Source of the DNA: Rhizobium ecuadorense
Lineage (GTDB): Bacteria > Pseudomonadota > Alphaproteobacteria > Rhizobiales > Rhizobiaceae
Length of the DNA stretch: 64,000 nucleotides
NCBI RefSeq assembly: GCF_001187535.1
Contig: NZ_LFIO01000947.1
Location: forward strand, 1-64,000
Reading direction: 5' to 3'
The notes beneath the pieces are model-generated. The model had not been told where the DNA came from, made no database searches, and saw only the letters and a list, made by a program, of their open reading frames with translations. This document shows positions 18,181 through 26,750 of this stretch, in pieces. Made by a program: the position numbers and the translations under genes. Position 1 is the first letter of the stretch. Each line of letters begins with the position of its first letter.

Positions 18181-18735
18181 TCATTCCATCCTGAATCTGG
18201 CGTGGCAGGTCGCGCAGGTCTGAAGCATAAGGTGGAACGCGTGTTCCGCCGGCATTTCCGACAGCTCCTGCTCGTTGCGGACGTGAGTGCCTAAGGGGCC
18301 GCCGCCCATGGGCTCTCCAGGCTTCATGCGCATGCTCGCGGGCATTGGTCCAGGATTTTTCTCCGCCGCGGCGTCCAGCGCGACGGCGTAGTCGCGCAGA
18401 TCGTTCGCCATACGGTCGAACCGGTCGCGCTCCTCCAAGATGTTCGGTTTGGCCTTCGACTGCGGGCCGGCGGCCTCGATTGAGAAGTGTCCGGCGAGGA
18501 CGACGCCCGATTTATCGCGGATGGTGTCGGCCGCCCACCTGAACTCGACGGCTTTATAGCTCGCCGGATCCTTGAACATGCCGGAGATCGACTTCGCCGC
18601 GGCGGCCATGGCCTTCATGTCCGCCTGCCGAAGGACAACAACATCCTCGGCGGCCGACGACGGGACTGCCGTCATCAAAAGCGCTGCCATGATGGAAAGC
18701 AGTCCGACGTTGTTCGTGCAAGTGGTCTGTCTCAT
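18181..18735 (-). CDS. Cytochrome c' (class II cytochrome c), periplasmic
   Basis: A 184-aa exported haem protein. A signal peptide ends near PSSAA; the mature part is helical with the haem-binding CATCH close to the C-terminus (CATCHARFRME), the hallmark of class II c-type cytochromes. It is longer than the usual 125-130 aa mature domain. A Gly/Met/Pro-rich insert sits before the last helix. Such proteins bind NO or protect against oxidative and metal stress; the exact role here is inferred from the copper neighbours. The ATG at 18735 is used because the preceding in-frame codon is only TTG. The ribosome binding site is weak. Confidence 0.8.
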   Translation of the reverse strand: MRQTTCTNNVGLLSIMAALLMTAVPSSAAEDVVVLRQADMKAMAAAAKSISGMFKDPASYKAVEFRWAADTIRDKSGVVLAGHFSIEAAGPQSKAKPNILEERDRFDRMANDLRDYAVALDAAAEKNPGPMPASMRMKPGEPMGGGPLGTHVRNEQELSEMPAEHAFHLMLQTCATCHARFRME

Positions 18736-18771
18736 CAACGCTGCGGTCCAACCCGCCCCTTTGTCACCGCT

Positions 18772-18802
18772 ACGGATATCCTTTGCTTCACCGGATATCC
18801 GT
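18772..18802. promoter_or_regulatory. Perfect inverted repeat upstream of the cytochrome c' gene
   Basis: ACGGATATCC (18772-18781) and GGATATCCGT (18793-18802) are perfect inverted copies with an 11-base spacer, 37 bases before the cytochrome gene start. No T-run follows on either strand, so an operator is more likely than a terminator. The regulator is unknown. Confidence 0.4.
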
Positions 18803-18839
18803 TCCTATTTGGGCAGCAAAAGGGCGGGCGCCTTCCCAA

Positions 18840-19172
18840 TTAAGCCGCCATCTTGCGGCAGCTATCGGCGCAGCGGCGGCAGGCGTCGACGCAGCTCTGC
18901 ATGTCGCCGATCCGTTCGCAGTCCTCGGCGCACTGGGCGCAGATTTCGGCGCATTCCCGGCAGACATGCTTGTGGTGCTCGGAGCCGATCAGCATGAAAT
19001 GCGCGGAGGTCCGACAGATCTCCGCGCAGGCCATCATCAGCTTGAAGTGCGCGGGCTTCGTGCGCTCTCCGCCCAGTTCAAGGCAATGGCCCATGGCCAT
19101 CGACAGGCATTCGCCGTAGCAGGCCAGGCAGTTGTCGATGCAGGCCTTCATTTCAGTCGACATATGATGCAT
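18840..19172 (-). CDS. Cysteine-rich four-helix copper-binding protein (DUF326 / Csp-like)
   Basis: A 110-aa protein with 16 cysteines, mostly in CxxxC and CxxC spacings (ACIDNCLACYGEC, CRECAEICAQCAEDC, CVDACRRCADSC), plus several His and Met near the N-terminus. This is the pattern of copper storage proteins, which hold many Cu(I) ions inside a four-helix bundle. There is no signal or Tat peptide, so it should be cytosolic like Csp3. The ATG at 19172 is chosen because AGGAG lies 8 bases upstream; the frame is open 12 codons further. It follows the DUF305 gene by 11 bases on the same strand. Confidence 0.85.
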   Translation of the reverse strand: MHHMSTEMKACIDNCLACYGECLSMAMGHCLELGGERTKPAHFKLMMACAEICRTSAHFMLIGSEHHKHVCRECAEICAQCAEDCERIGDMQSCVDACRRCADSCRKMAA

Positions 19173-19183
19173 GGCGGCATCTC

Positions 19184-19618
19184 CTATTTGGCTTCCTTGT
19201 CCACCCACTTGGACATCTCTTCGATCTCCTTCTTCTGGGCTTCGATGATCTTCCGGGCCATCTGCTTGGCCTCGTCGTTGTCGCCGTACTTGAGCTCAAC
19301 CTCCGACATGCTGATCGCGCCCATGTGGTGGGCGATCATGCCGCAGACGAAAGAGAGGTCGGCGTCCTTCTTCATCATCCCCTGCATCATGTTCATGTGC
19401 ATGTCCTTCATGCCTTCCATCGACGCCTTCTGGTAGTCGGTCATCTCGCCCATCTGCATGCCGCCTGACGGCATGTCCGCCTTTGACATGCCCATGCCCT
19501 GGGACTTGCATTTCTCCGGATAGGCCGTCGTCGACTGGGCGGAAGCGCCCGATGGAAGGATTGCAAAGGACGCAGCGGTGGCAACCGCGCAAGCGGCTAG
19601 TTTGGAGAGCATATTCAT
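19184..19618 (-). CDS. DUF305 family exported protein
   Basis: A 144-aa protein with a signal peptide (cut near ASAQ, about residue 28), a Met-rich segment, and the DUF305 core with MIAHHMGAISMSE and a helical C-terminus. DUF305 is a ferritin-like helical domain often found with copper resistance genes; the His-His-Met and Met residues are likely metal ligands. The ATG at 19618 is chosen because it begins the signal peptide and GGAG lies 7 bases upstream. Probably co-transcribed with the cysteine-rich copper protein gene 11 bases downstream. Confidence 0.85.
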   Translation of the reverse strand: MNMLSKLAACAVATAASFAILPSGASAQSTTAYPEKCKSQGMGMSKADMPSGGMQMGEMTDYQKASMEGMKDMHMNMMQGMMKKDADLSFVCGMIAHHMGAISMSEVELKYGDNDEAKQMARKIIEAQKKEIEEMSKWVDKEAK

Positions 19619-19656
19619 GATCGTGCTCCGATATCTAATTGAAGATGGATTGGGTC

Positions 19657-20007
19657 TTATGCAGCCGAGCTTCGGGGCGGCGGATCGATCGCGCGGATCA
19701 GCAGCAGCGGCCGGTAGCCGAACGGCTTCGTTTCGTGCCGACCCGGCTCCAGGCGCGGCGCCGCAACCGCGGCGAGTTCCGGAAGGATCGGACAGCAGTG
19801 CGTCGTCGAACAGCACAAGGTCCGCTGCCCGCACTCATCTCCGCCATGGTGATGATGCTCCACCGCAACGGCACAGCGCTGAATTTGAACGGCGGAAGAC
19901 GCAAGGGCCACGCCGAAAGGCGCCGTCACCAATAGGGCGACGACGACGATCTGAGCGTGGCGGAATATGCTCCCAAGTTTCATTCGGCTGGATTTCCCTT
20001 TTGCCAT
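19657..20007 (-). CDS. Small exported Cys/His-rich protein, function unknown
   Basis: A 116-aa protein not assigned to a family with confidence (a DUF2946-like fold is possible). A hydrophobic signal segment (about 17-35) is followed by VEHHHHGGDECG and a cysteine cluster CCSTTHCC, then a Pro-rich tail. The His run and paired cysteines suggest a periplasmic metal ligand role. It precedes the DUF305 gene by 38 bases on the same strand. The start is uncertain: ATG at 20007 or the ATG eight codons later. Confidence 0.6.
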   Translation of the reverse strand: MAKGKSSRMKLGSIFRHAQIVVVALLVTAPFGVALASSAVQIQRCAVAVEHHHHGGDECGQRTLCCSTTHCCPILPELAAVAAPRLEPGRHETKPFGYRPLLLIRAIDPPPRSSAA

Positions 20008-20135
20008 AGAACCGTACGGCAGCAGAATTGTTCCCCGTGCCGGATGATCTATGGCGGGCGGGCGTTTAGGAAATTGGCCGATGAGGAAGCATTAACTGAC
20101 GCCGGTTAGTCTGCGCCTCTTCCGGGAGGGGCTCG

Positions 20136-20639
20136 ATGAAAGCTGGCTATTCTTTGACCCAGATAGGACTTCACTGGCTGGTCGCCCTCCTGGTGCCGGT
20201 CCAGTACCTGACGGGCGGCAGCATCGAAAGAACCCACCACGCCGTCCACATGGGCATGACCCCGTCGCACTGGGATGTTGTCCAGCACCACCTCCACAAC
20301 TACGCGGGAATGGCGATCGGCCTGCTGATGGGCATCAGGCTGGCTCTTCGTATCATCCAGCCGCCGCAGACACGCCCTTCCGGCACATGGGCCGGGCGGG
20401 TCGCAGCGGTACTTCATCACGCCTTCTACGCAGCGATCATCGCGCAGGCCTGCATGGGATTCGTCGCAAGCTATTTCTGGTTCGGGATCGCGCAGTACCA
20501 CGTCGTAGGGTCGAGGATCATCCTGGGGATGGTCGCGCTGCACCTCGCCGCGGCGGCCTGGCACACGCTCATCGCCCGTGACGAGACGGTCGACCGGATG
20601 GTGTTTCCGCGCCGAAAGCGGTCGGCCCAGGAACTGTGA
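20136..20639 (+). CDS. Cytochrome b561 family membrane protein
   Basis: A 167-aa inner membrane di-haem b-type cytochrome. Four hydrophobic segments carry the likely haem His residues: LHWLVALL, HNYAGMAIGLL, LHHAFYAAI and LHLAAAAWHTL. Members shuttle electrons from ubiquinol to periplasmic partners. GGGAGGGG stands just before the ATG. It is divergent from the cytochrome c'/copper storage group, so it may reduce a periplasmic copper or haem partner from this island; that is inference. Confidence 0.85.
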   Translation: MKAGYSLTQIGLHWLVALLVPVQYLTGGSIERTHHAVHMGMTPSHWDVVQHHLHNYAGMAIGLLMGIRLALRIIQPPQTRPSGTWAGRVAAVLHHAFYAAIIAQACMGFVASYFWFGIAQYHVVGSRIILGMVALHLAAAAWHTLIARDETVDRMVFPRRKRSAQEL

Positions 20640-20807
20640 TATGGCCGGCGTCGACACGATTTAGCGGCCCGTCTTGGCGACGACCCGAGGATCGTGAAGC
20701 TGTGCACAACGTTATATTCGCGCCACATAAAGGACTCGAACATCGACGAGACGTTGTCCTAATTGAAATTGCGCTGCTTTGCATGTAGTTCGTTGGAAAT
20801 GGGCAAG

Positions 20808-21215
20808 ATGTACCGAATCACAGTGAGCAGGCTGCTCATGATGATGCGGCTGGTGATCATCGTATCACTGGCGGGGTACTCGCTGTCGAACGCCAACGCA
20901 GCGATGCATGGCTCCTCGTTCCCCGAGCTGAAGGCCGCCGTCTCGGACATCACACCGTCCGACGAGGGCCACGACATGACGGAAGCGGCCCATCACGGCC
21001 ACTCGCATGGCGATGTATCCGACGTATCCCATGATGGCGACGGTGCATCGAAGCTCGTCAAGCAGGAATGCTGCAAGGACTTCTGCGGCGGCTTTGGCAT
21101 CATCTGTGAAGGCCCCGACGTCGGCGGACCCGTCGTGACCTCAATCCGGCAGTTCGCCGACGACCGTACCGCCCTTGGCGAACTGCCGGCTCTCCACCGT
21201 CCCCCGAATATCTGA
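20808..21215 (+). CDS. Small exported His-rich protein with C-terminal cysteine cluster
   Basis: Function unknown. About 135 aa with a hydrophobic signal segment ending near SNANA, a His/Asp-rich region (AAHHGHSHGDVSDVSHDGDG), then ECCKDFCGGFGIIC and a Pro-containing tail. The layout (signal, His run, CC-x-C cluster, short tail) matches the minus-strand gene at 19657-20007, so the two may be distant relatives. The start is uncertain: ATG at 20808, ATG at 20799 or TTG at 20763. It heads the plus-strand copper gene row. Confidence 0.6.
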   Translation: MYRITVSRLLMMMRLVIIVSLAGYSLSNANAAMHGSSFPELKAAVSDITPSDEGHDMTEAAHHGHSHGDVSDVSHDGDGASKLVKQECCKDFCGGFGIICEGPDVGGPVVTSIRQFADDRTALGELPALHRPPNI

Positions 21216-21307
21216 TTAGAGACGCACCCGCTTGACGGGTCCAGTCGGTCGCCTGCCCGTATCTGGGCGAGCGCCCGGTAGGCTATCTCTTTTTCGGACA
21301 TTTCATA

Positions 21308-21532
21308 ATGAAACCCTCGCTTTTCTTGGTGGGGCTGCCGCTTGTCATCGGCGGCTGCTCCACACTTCCTCCCGACGTGGTGGCCTCTGCCGCCGCAGTC
21401 GAACAGCCGCCCGCGCGCGCCGTGGCATACCGCTCGCCGATCTCCGGCTACACCATCAGACAGCCTGTCGATCCCAAGCCATGGCGCAGACAGAACGATC
21501 TGCAGGCTCCGGCCAAGGGAGACGCCTCGTGA
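21308..21532 (+). CDS. Small lipoprotein preceding the TolC-type gene
   Basis: A 74-aa lipoprotein: hydrophobic start, then lipobox VIGGC with Cys 17, followed by a short polar chain with PISGYTIRQPVDPKPWR. No family recognised. Its TGA overlaps the GTG start of the next gene (GTGA), so the two are translationally coupled; it probably assists the outer membrane factor. The ribosome binding site is weak. Confidence 0.65.
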   Translation: MKPSLFLVGLPLVIGGCSTLPPDVVASAAAVEQPPARAVAYRSPISGYTIRQPVDPKPWRRQNDLQAPAKGDAS

Positions 21533-22995
21533 TCGACCTCAGAAAATTGACGACGGCACTGGCATTCCCGCTGGTGCTGAGCGGCTGCGTCACAGGCGCC
21601 GAGTATTCCGGCAAGGAGGCAGGCTTCACGGCCGTTTCCAACAAGACCGCCATTGTCACGGCGAAAGAGACCGTCTGGATCCAGAGCCAGAGCCAGGCCC
21701 GGTCGGCGTCCGCGCAGGTCAAAAGCCTGCTCGCTCGAAACAAGTCCCTCGACGTGGAGACGGCGGTCCAGATCGCCCTCCTGAACAACAAGGGCCTGCA
21801 GGCCGTCTACGCCGATCTGGGTGACAGCGCTGCCGACGCCTGGCAGTCGACGATGTTCATCAATCCGACTGCGTCCATCGGCACGACGGGAATGGGGACG
21901 CCGGAACTGGAGGCGTTCAAGACCATCGAGGGGATGATCGCGACCAACATCCTGGCGCTTGCGACCAGGAACCGGGACATAGCGATCGCCGATACTCGTT
22001 TCCGGCAGGCACAGTTGATCGCAGCCGTGCGAACGCTCCAGGTCGCCGCCAATACGCGGCGTGCCTGGATCGGGGCGGTGGCGGGCTGGGAGAACGTCGG
22101 CCAGCTCCAGCGCGCCCAGGCCGCGGCGGACGCGGCTTCCGAACTCGCCGAAAAACTCGGCGAGACCGGGGCGATGACCAAGGGTGCCCAAGCCCGCGAG
22201 CACGTGTTCGTCGCTGAACTCGCCGGAGAGACCGCGAAGGCCCGCCTGTCGGCCCGTCTCGCCAAGGAAGAACTGACCCGGCTCATGGGCCTCTGGGGCA
22301 TGGATCTGGACTATCAGATTCCAAACAGCCTGCCGCCGCTGCCCAGGTCCGTCGCCAAAAGGGACACCATCGAGGCCGAGGCGCTCCGAAACCGGATAGA
22401 CCTCCAGGTCGCGAAGCTCGAACTCGAGGTCACCGCCAAGTCCTACGGCCTCACCGAAGCGACCCGTTATGTCACCGACCTCGAAATCCTGACCGGTTTC
22501 GAAACGGAACGGGAAATCGAGGACGACGAGAAGAAGACAAGGACGACCGCGCAGGTCGAGCTGCAGTTTTCGATCCCGATCTTCGACACCGGCAAGGCCC
22601 GTATGCGCAAGGCCGAGGTGGCGTACATGCGTGCGGCGAACCAGCTTGCGGAGAAGGCCGTCAACGTCCGCTCGGAAGCGCGCTCCGCCTACGAGGCTTA
22701 CCGCTCGAACTACGACATCGCGCGGCATTACCGCAATAATGTCGTGCCGCTGCGCACCAAGGTCGAGGAAGAATCCCTGCTGACCTACAATGGCATGATT
22801 TCGAACACCTTCGAGCTGCTCACCGATACCCGCGACAAGATCAACTCCATCCTGCTCTCCGTCAACGCGAAGCGCGATTTCTGGCTGGCCGAAGCCAACC
22901 TCGCGCCGGCGATCTACGGCGGCGGCGCGACGAACGCGTCGGCAGAGACCGAGGTCGCCGCTGCTTCCGAAAGCAGCGGTGGCGGCGGCCATTGA
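21529..22995 (+). CDS. TolC-family outer membrane factor, lipoprotein
   Basis: An outer membrane efflux channel protein, 488 aa. It starts at GTG 21529 with AAGGGA upstream, although the frame is open 99 codons further; the start is fixed by the signal sequence with lipobox LVLSGC (Cys 20). Two OEP repeats follow, with long helical stretches, a repeat-like ETAVQIALLNNKGLQAVYADLGDS and IPIFDTGKARMRKAEVAYMRAANQL. Factors of this kind usually work with an RND or ABC pump plus adaptor, but none is in the window. With the neighbouring oxidase and CusF-like protein, a copper role is likely. Confidence 0.82.
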   Translation: MIDLRKLTTALAFPLVLSGCVTGAEYSGKEAGFTAVSNKTAIVTAKETVWIQSQSQARSASAQVKSLLARNKSLDVETAVQIALLNNKGLQAVYADLGDSAADAWQSTMFINPTASIGTTGMGTPELEAFKTIEGMIATNILALATRNRDIAIADTRFRQAQLIAAVRTLQVAANTRRAWIGAVAGWENVGQLQRAQAAADAASELAEKLGETGAMTKGAQAREHVFVAELAGETAKARLSARLAKEELTRLMGLWGMDLDYQIPNSLPPLPRSVAKRDTIEAEALRNRIDLQVAKLELEVTAKSYGLTEATRYVTDLEILTGFETEREIEDDEKKTRTTAQVELQFSIPIFDTGKARMRKAEVAYMRAANQLAEKAVNVRSEARSAYEAYRSNYDIARHYRNNVVPLRTKVEEESLLTYNGMISNTFELLTDTRDKINSILLSVNAKRDFWLAEANLAPAIYGGGATNASAETEVAAASESSGGGGH

Positions 22996-23009
22996 GAAAG
23001 GAACCCATC

Positions 23010-24356
23010 ATGTTCAATAGACGACAACTTTTCGGTGCGAGTGCCGCACTGCTTGCGGCCGGCGCCTGGACGAAGACATCGGCAATGGGCCTCCCCGATG
23101 CCCCGACGATGGAATCGGCGGACATGCAGCCGCCGCTCCACCCGACCTCCGGTCCGGACTACCAGCCGGTCGTCACCCTCAACGGCTGGACCCTTCCTCA
23201 CCGAATGAACAACGGCGTCAAGGAGTTTCACCTCGTCGCCGAACCGGTCGAGCGGGAGATGGCCGACGGCATGACCGCGTACCTGTGGGGCTACAATGGG
23301 CAGTCGCCGGGCCCGACGATCGAAGCGGTCGAAGGCGACCGCGTGCGCATCTTCGTCACCAACAAGCTGCCGGAACACACGACGATCCATTGGCATGGCA
23401 TGATCCTGCCATCGGGAATGGACGGCGTCGGCGGACTGACGCAGCCGCACATCCCCGTCGGCAAGACTTACGTCTACGAGTTCGACCTCGTGAAGTCCGG
23501 CACCTTCATGTACCACCCGCATTCCGACGAGATGGTGCAGATGGCGATGGGCATGATGGGCTTCTTCGTCGTCCATCCGAAGGACCCGAAGTTCATGCGC
23601 GTCGATCGCGACTTCGTCTTCCTGCTCAACGCCTATGACATCGATCCCGGCTCCTACGTGCCGCGTATCATGGAGATGACCGACTTCAACATGTGGTGCT
23701 GGAACAGCCGGGTGTTCCCGGACATCAGCCCGCTCGTCGTTTCCAGGAACGACAGGGTACGGGTCCGCGTCGGCAACCTGACGATGACGAACCACCCCGT
23801 CCACATGCATGGCTATGACTTCGAGGTGACATGCACCGACGGCGGCTGGGTGCGGCCGGAGGCGCGGTGGCCGGAGGTGAGCATCGACATCCCGGTCGGT
23901 GCGATGCGCGCCTACGAGTTCGACGCCAAGTACCTCGGCGACTGGGCGATCCACTGCCACAAGTCGCACCATACAATGAACGCCATGGGACACGACATCC
24001 CGACCTTCATCGGCGCGGACAAATCGAAGGTAGCCGAGAAGATCAGGAAGCTGCAGCCGGAATACATGCCCATGGGCACCAAGGGCATGGCCGACATGGG
24101 CGAAATGGAAATGCCCATTCCCGAGAACACCGTGCCGATGATGACCGGCTGGGGTCCCCACGGCCCCATCGAGATGGGCGGCATGTTCTCGGTCGTCAAG
24201 GTCCGCGAGGGCATCTCGGCGGACGATTACACCGATCCGGGCTGGTACGAAAACCCGCCCGGAACGCAGGCCTGGGAGTGGACCGGCGAACTGCCGGACG
24301 CGACCAAGGCCAAAGACGCGAAAACCCAAATCACGCCGAAACCGACAAACGGTTGA
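23010..24356 (+). CDS. Multicopper oxidase, probable periplasmic copper oxidase
   Basis: A 448-aa multicopper oxidase with a Tat-like leader (NRRQLFG then a hydrophobic run). The four copper motifs are in order: HWHGM, HPHSDE, HPVHMHGYDF and AIHCHKSHHTMNAM. Met-rich stretches (MVQMAMGMMG, MPMGTKGMADMGEMEMP) fit Cu(I) oxidation. Such enzymes detoxify periplasmic Cu(I). The ATG at 23010 is preferred over 22992 because AAAGGA lies 7 bases upstream and the leader begins there. It lies 14 bases after the TolC-type gene. Confidence 0.9.
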   Translation: MFNRRQLFGASAALLAAGAWTKTSAMGLPDAPTMESADMQPPLHPTSGPDYQPVVTLNGWTLPHRMNNGVKEFHLVAEPVEREMADGMTAYLWGYNGQSPGPTIEAVEGDRVRIFVTNKLPEHTTIHWHGMILPSGMDGVGGLTQPHIPVGKTYVYEFDLVKSGTFMYHPHSDEMVQMAMGMMGFFVVHPKDPKFMRVDRDFVFLLNAYDIDPGSYVPRIMEMTDFNMWCWNSRVFPDISPLVVSRNDRVRVRVGNLTMTNHPVHMHGYDFEVTCTDGGWVRPEARWPEVSIDIPVGAMRAYEFDAKYLGDWAIHCHKSHHTMNAMGHDIPTFIGADKSKVAEKIRKLQPEYMPMGTKGMADMGEMEMPIPENTVPMMTGWGPHGPIEMGGMFSVVKVREGISADDYTDPGWYENPPGTQAWEWTGELPDATKAKDAKTQITPKPTNG

Positions 24357-24390
24357 GGCCAAGTCTCCTACGTCAAAAAAGGATCTACGC

Positions 24391-24870
24391 ATGAAGAACT
24401 ATCTATTGGCACTGGCGCTCATCGCCCTCGCATCGCCGGCCCTCGCCTCCGGCACTCACGCTGGCGGCCATGGTGAAAAAATGGCCATTGGCGAACCCGG
24501 CGACAAGACGAAAGCATCACAGACGATCCGTGTCACGATGAAGGAAACCGACGACGGCAAGATGCTGTTCACCCCCGCCGTCTTCAACGTTCGGAAGGGA
24601 CAGACTGTCAAGATCGCGATCAAGAATACAGGGACCGTCGACCACGAGTTCGTGCTCGATGAGGAAGACAAGATTCTCGAGCATAAGGCGGTCATGGAGA
24701 AGTTCCCCGAAATGGAACATGCCGACGCAAATTCCATCCGCCTGCCGGCCGGCCAATCCGGCGAAATCGTCTGGAAGTTCACCACCGACGGCGAGTTCAA
24801 GTTCGCCTGCCTGATCCCTGGCCACTACGAAGCCGGCATGCACGGCGACGTCACAGTCGTTGGGAAATAA
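24391..24870 (+). CDS. Cupredoxin (plastocyanin/azurin-like) copper protein
   Basis: A 159-aa exported blue copper protein. A signal peptide ends near PALAS, followed by a short His/Gly linker and a cupredoxin domain. Type 1 copper ligands are visible: the His in VDHEFVLDE, then Cys, His and Met in ACLIPGHYEAGM. It can carry copper or electrons to or from the oxidase encoded 34 bases upstream. AAGGA precedes the ATG. Confidence 0.9.
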   Translation: MKNYLLALALIALASPALASGTHAGGHGEKMAIGEPGDKTKASQTIRVTMKETDDGKMLFTPAVFNVRKGQTVKIAIKNTGTVDHEFVLDEEDKILEHKAVMEKFPEMEHADANSIRLPAGQSGEIVWKFTTDGEFKFACLIPGHYEAGMHGDVTVVGK

Positions 24871-24894
24871 TCCTCAATAACAGGAGCCATGAAG

Positions 24895-25182
24895 ATGAAA
24901 TCCGCAATGATCAAGATCGGGCTGACTGCTCTTCTCTCGGCGAGCGCAGCCTTCGGTGCCTTCGCTCAGGAATTCACCAAGGGCGTCGTCAACAAGGTCG
25001 ACGCCAAGGCGAAGAAGGTTACCATCAAGCACGAAGACCTGAAGAACCTCGACATGCCCGCAATGACCATGGTGTTCCGGGTCGAAGACGCGGCGATCCT
25101 CGCGAAGATGAAGGAGGGCGCCAACGTCGAGTTCGTCGCCGAGCGCGTGAACGGCAAGCTGACCGTCACCGAGGTAAAATAG
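24895..25182 (+). CDS. CusF-like periplasmic copper-binding protein
   Basis: A 95-aa exported protein with a signal peptide ending in FAQ and a small beta-barrel of the CusF type. The ligand region reads KHEDLKNLDMPAMTMVFRV, giving the His and two Met that bind Cu(I) in CusF; the Trp that caps the site in E. coli CusF is not at the expected place. ATG 24895 is chosen over 24889 because AGGAG is only 2 bases from the earlier codon. CusF normally hands copper to the CusCBA pump, absent here. Confidence 0.85.
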   Translation: MKSAMIKIGLTALLSASAAFGAFAQEFTKGVVNKVDAKAKKVTIKHEDLKNLDMPAMTMVFRVEDAAILAKMKEGANVEFVAERVNGKLTVTEVK

Positions 25183-25238
25183 CAAACCTTCCACCGCCCG
25201 GCTCCCAGTCGGGCGCTGGACATCCAGAGGTGGAGACG

Positions 25239-25697
25239 ATGCATAGAAGAAGCTTCATCGTAATGGCGGGGACCGCCCTGGCGTTTCCGGGCGGTAGGGC
25301 GCATGCCACCGTTCCAACCAAGATGACGGTCTACAGGGATCCGAACTGCGGCTGCTGCCACGAATGGGCGAAGGCGATGGGATCGGCAGGGTATTCCGTC
25401 GACGTCCACGACACGGACGACCTGGCCGCCGTCAAGGCGCGGCTAGCGGTACCCCCCGGCATGGAGGGCTGCCACACCGCAGTCGTCGAGGAATACTACC
25501 TTGAAGGACATGTGCCGCTCGAAGCCGTCGAACGTCTGCTGGAGCGGCCGCACATCCGCGGATTAGCGGTGCCGGGAATGCCACCGGGCTCGCTGGGAAT
25601 GGGAGACGATGGCAAGGCCGCCTATGACGTCTACGCGATCCCCTCCGGAGCCGGCGCGCCGTATGTCTTCATGGAAGTCCGCCCCCGGAAGGGCTGA
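25239..25697 (+). CDS. DUF411 family metal-binding protein
   Basis: A 152-aa exported protein of the DUF411 family, often annotated as a CopG-like protein of copper and silver operons. A leader with RRSF and a hydrophobic run is followed by VYRDPNCGCCHEW, a CxCC-type metal site, then a thioredoxin-like fold with GCHTA and HVPLEAVERLL. The ATG at 25239 has AGAGG 8 bases upstream. It is the last gene of the plus-strand copper row. Confidence 0.88.
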   Translation: MHRRSFIVMAGTALAFPGGRAHATVPTKMTVYRDPNCGCCHEWAKAMGSAGYSVDVHDTDDLAAVKARLAVPPGMEGCHTAVVEEYYLEGHVPLEAVERLLERPHIRGLAVPGMPPGSLGMGDDGKAAYDVYAIPSGAGAPYVFMEVRPRKG

Positions 25698-25706
25698 CCG
25701 TTGCTC

Positions 25707-26075
25707 TTACGAGACCGGGGCGGTGCAGAGCGCGGCCCAGAGATCGTGCTTCCAGTCGGCACCCGGGCGCGCCGAAACATCGACCGCGTAGTTGGCGGAC
25801 TTGATCCGCACCATGGCGGGGGAAACGCATCGCACGCTTGCCTGGTGTCTTCCGGCGTCCCGATAGAGCACTGCTCCGCCACCGTCGAGTTCCGATAGCG
25901 CGATGACGACGTCGAAATCGAAGGCGGGATCTCGGGCGGCGCCGCCCGCGGCCACGCTGAGGCTGATCGACCTGTTGCTGCCGAATGAAGCCGTATGGAA
26001 GACCGAAAGCTCGGACGCGGCCGCGATCGAGGCGAACTGCGTGCAAAGGATTACAGTGAGAAAGGCTCGGCGCAC
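25707..26075 (-). CDS. Exported hypothetical protein
   Basis: Not recognised. 122 aa with a signal peptide (cut near ASIAAASE) and about 100 residues with two cysteines and beta-type patterning. The start is GTG at 26075, supported by GGGAGGGG just upstream. It converges with the DUF411 gene (9 bases apart) and lies on the same strand as the EF-hand gene. Confidence 0.55.
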   Translation of the reverse strand: MRRAFLTVILCTQFASIAAASELSVFHTASFGSNRSISLSVAAGGAARDPAFDFDVVIALSELDGGGAVLYRDAGRHQASVRCVSPAMVRIKSANYAVDVSARPGADWKHDLWAALCTAPVS

Positions 26076-26169
26076 TTACCCCTCCCGCGATGAGTTCGTC
26101 AGTATCCTATCATATCCTCTGAGGCCCCGCGACCATCCAGAGAGCCCCGACCCAGATCCGCCGGGTTCG

Positions 26170-26598
26170 CTAAGGCTGCCAGAAGGCCTGAATTTCCTCG
26201 GTCGTGACCTTTCCATCCTTGTTAGCGTCCACGCTGCCGAAGATCCGTTTGTGGATCACCGTCACCTCCTCGAAGGAAAGTGCGCCGTCCCCGTCGGTAT
26301 CAGCGACCGCGAACATGATCTTCATCATCGGTCCACGCATGCCCATCATCGGCATGCCGCCCATCATGCCGGATCGCATCGTCATGCCGTGCCCCATCAT
26401 CCCGCCTGGCATCTTGTCGGAGCCGGGCATTGCTCCCTGGCTTCCGTTCATTCCTCCCATGTCCGAAGGCGAAGCGGCCTGCGGCGATTCTTCGGAATGA
26501 TGCGGATCCGGCCCATTAGCCTGAGCAAAAGTCAGACCTGCCCCGCAGACGGTGATGGCCCCGGCCAGCAGGACTGCGTTGATAATCGTCACTCTCAT
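26170..26598 (-). CDS. Exported Met-rich EF-hand protein
   Basis: A 142-aa exported protein. A signal peptide ends in TFAQ, followed by a Met/Gly-rich segment (residues about 45-95) and two EF-hand loops, DTDGDGALSFEE and DANKDGKVTTEE, both with the expected acidic positions. It likely binds Ca2+ through the loops and Cu(I) or Ag(I) through the Met-rich part; the second is inference from composition and neighbours. AAAGGAG precedes the ATG. Confidence 0.85.
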   Translation of the reverse strand: MRVTIINAVLLAGAITVCGAGLTFAQANGPDPHHSEESPQAASPSDMGGMNGSQGAMPGSDKMPGGMMGHGMTMRSGMMGGMPMMGMRGPMMKIMFAVADTDGDGALSFEEVTVIHKRIFGSVDANKDGKVTTEEIQAFWQP

Positions 26599-26750
26599 AA
26601 GCCTTCTCCTTTGGCTGATAACAGTTCACCGCTACTGCCTGACGCGGCAGCGGGGCGACTGCGATTTTATGTGCTTCGGTACACACCGCCGGGCCAGCCC
26701 GATCGACAGAGGCCACCGCCTTGGCGACAGCAGTCGAAGGGCGTAGCTAT

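Noticed and set aside
20040..20135. A regulated promoter for the b561 gene
   Set aside because: No -35/-10 pair or palindrome strong enough to name; left unassigned.
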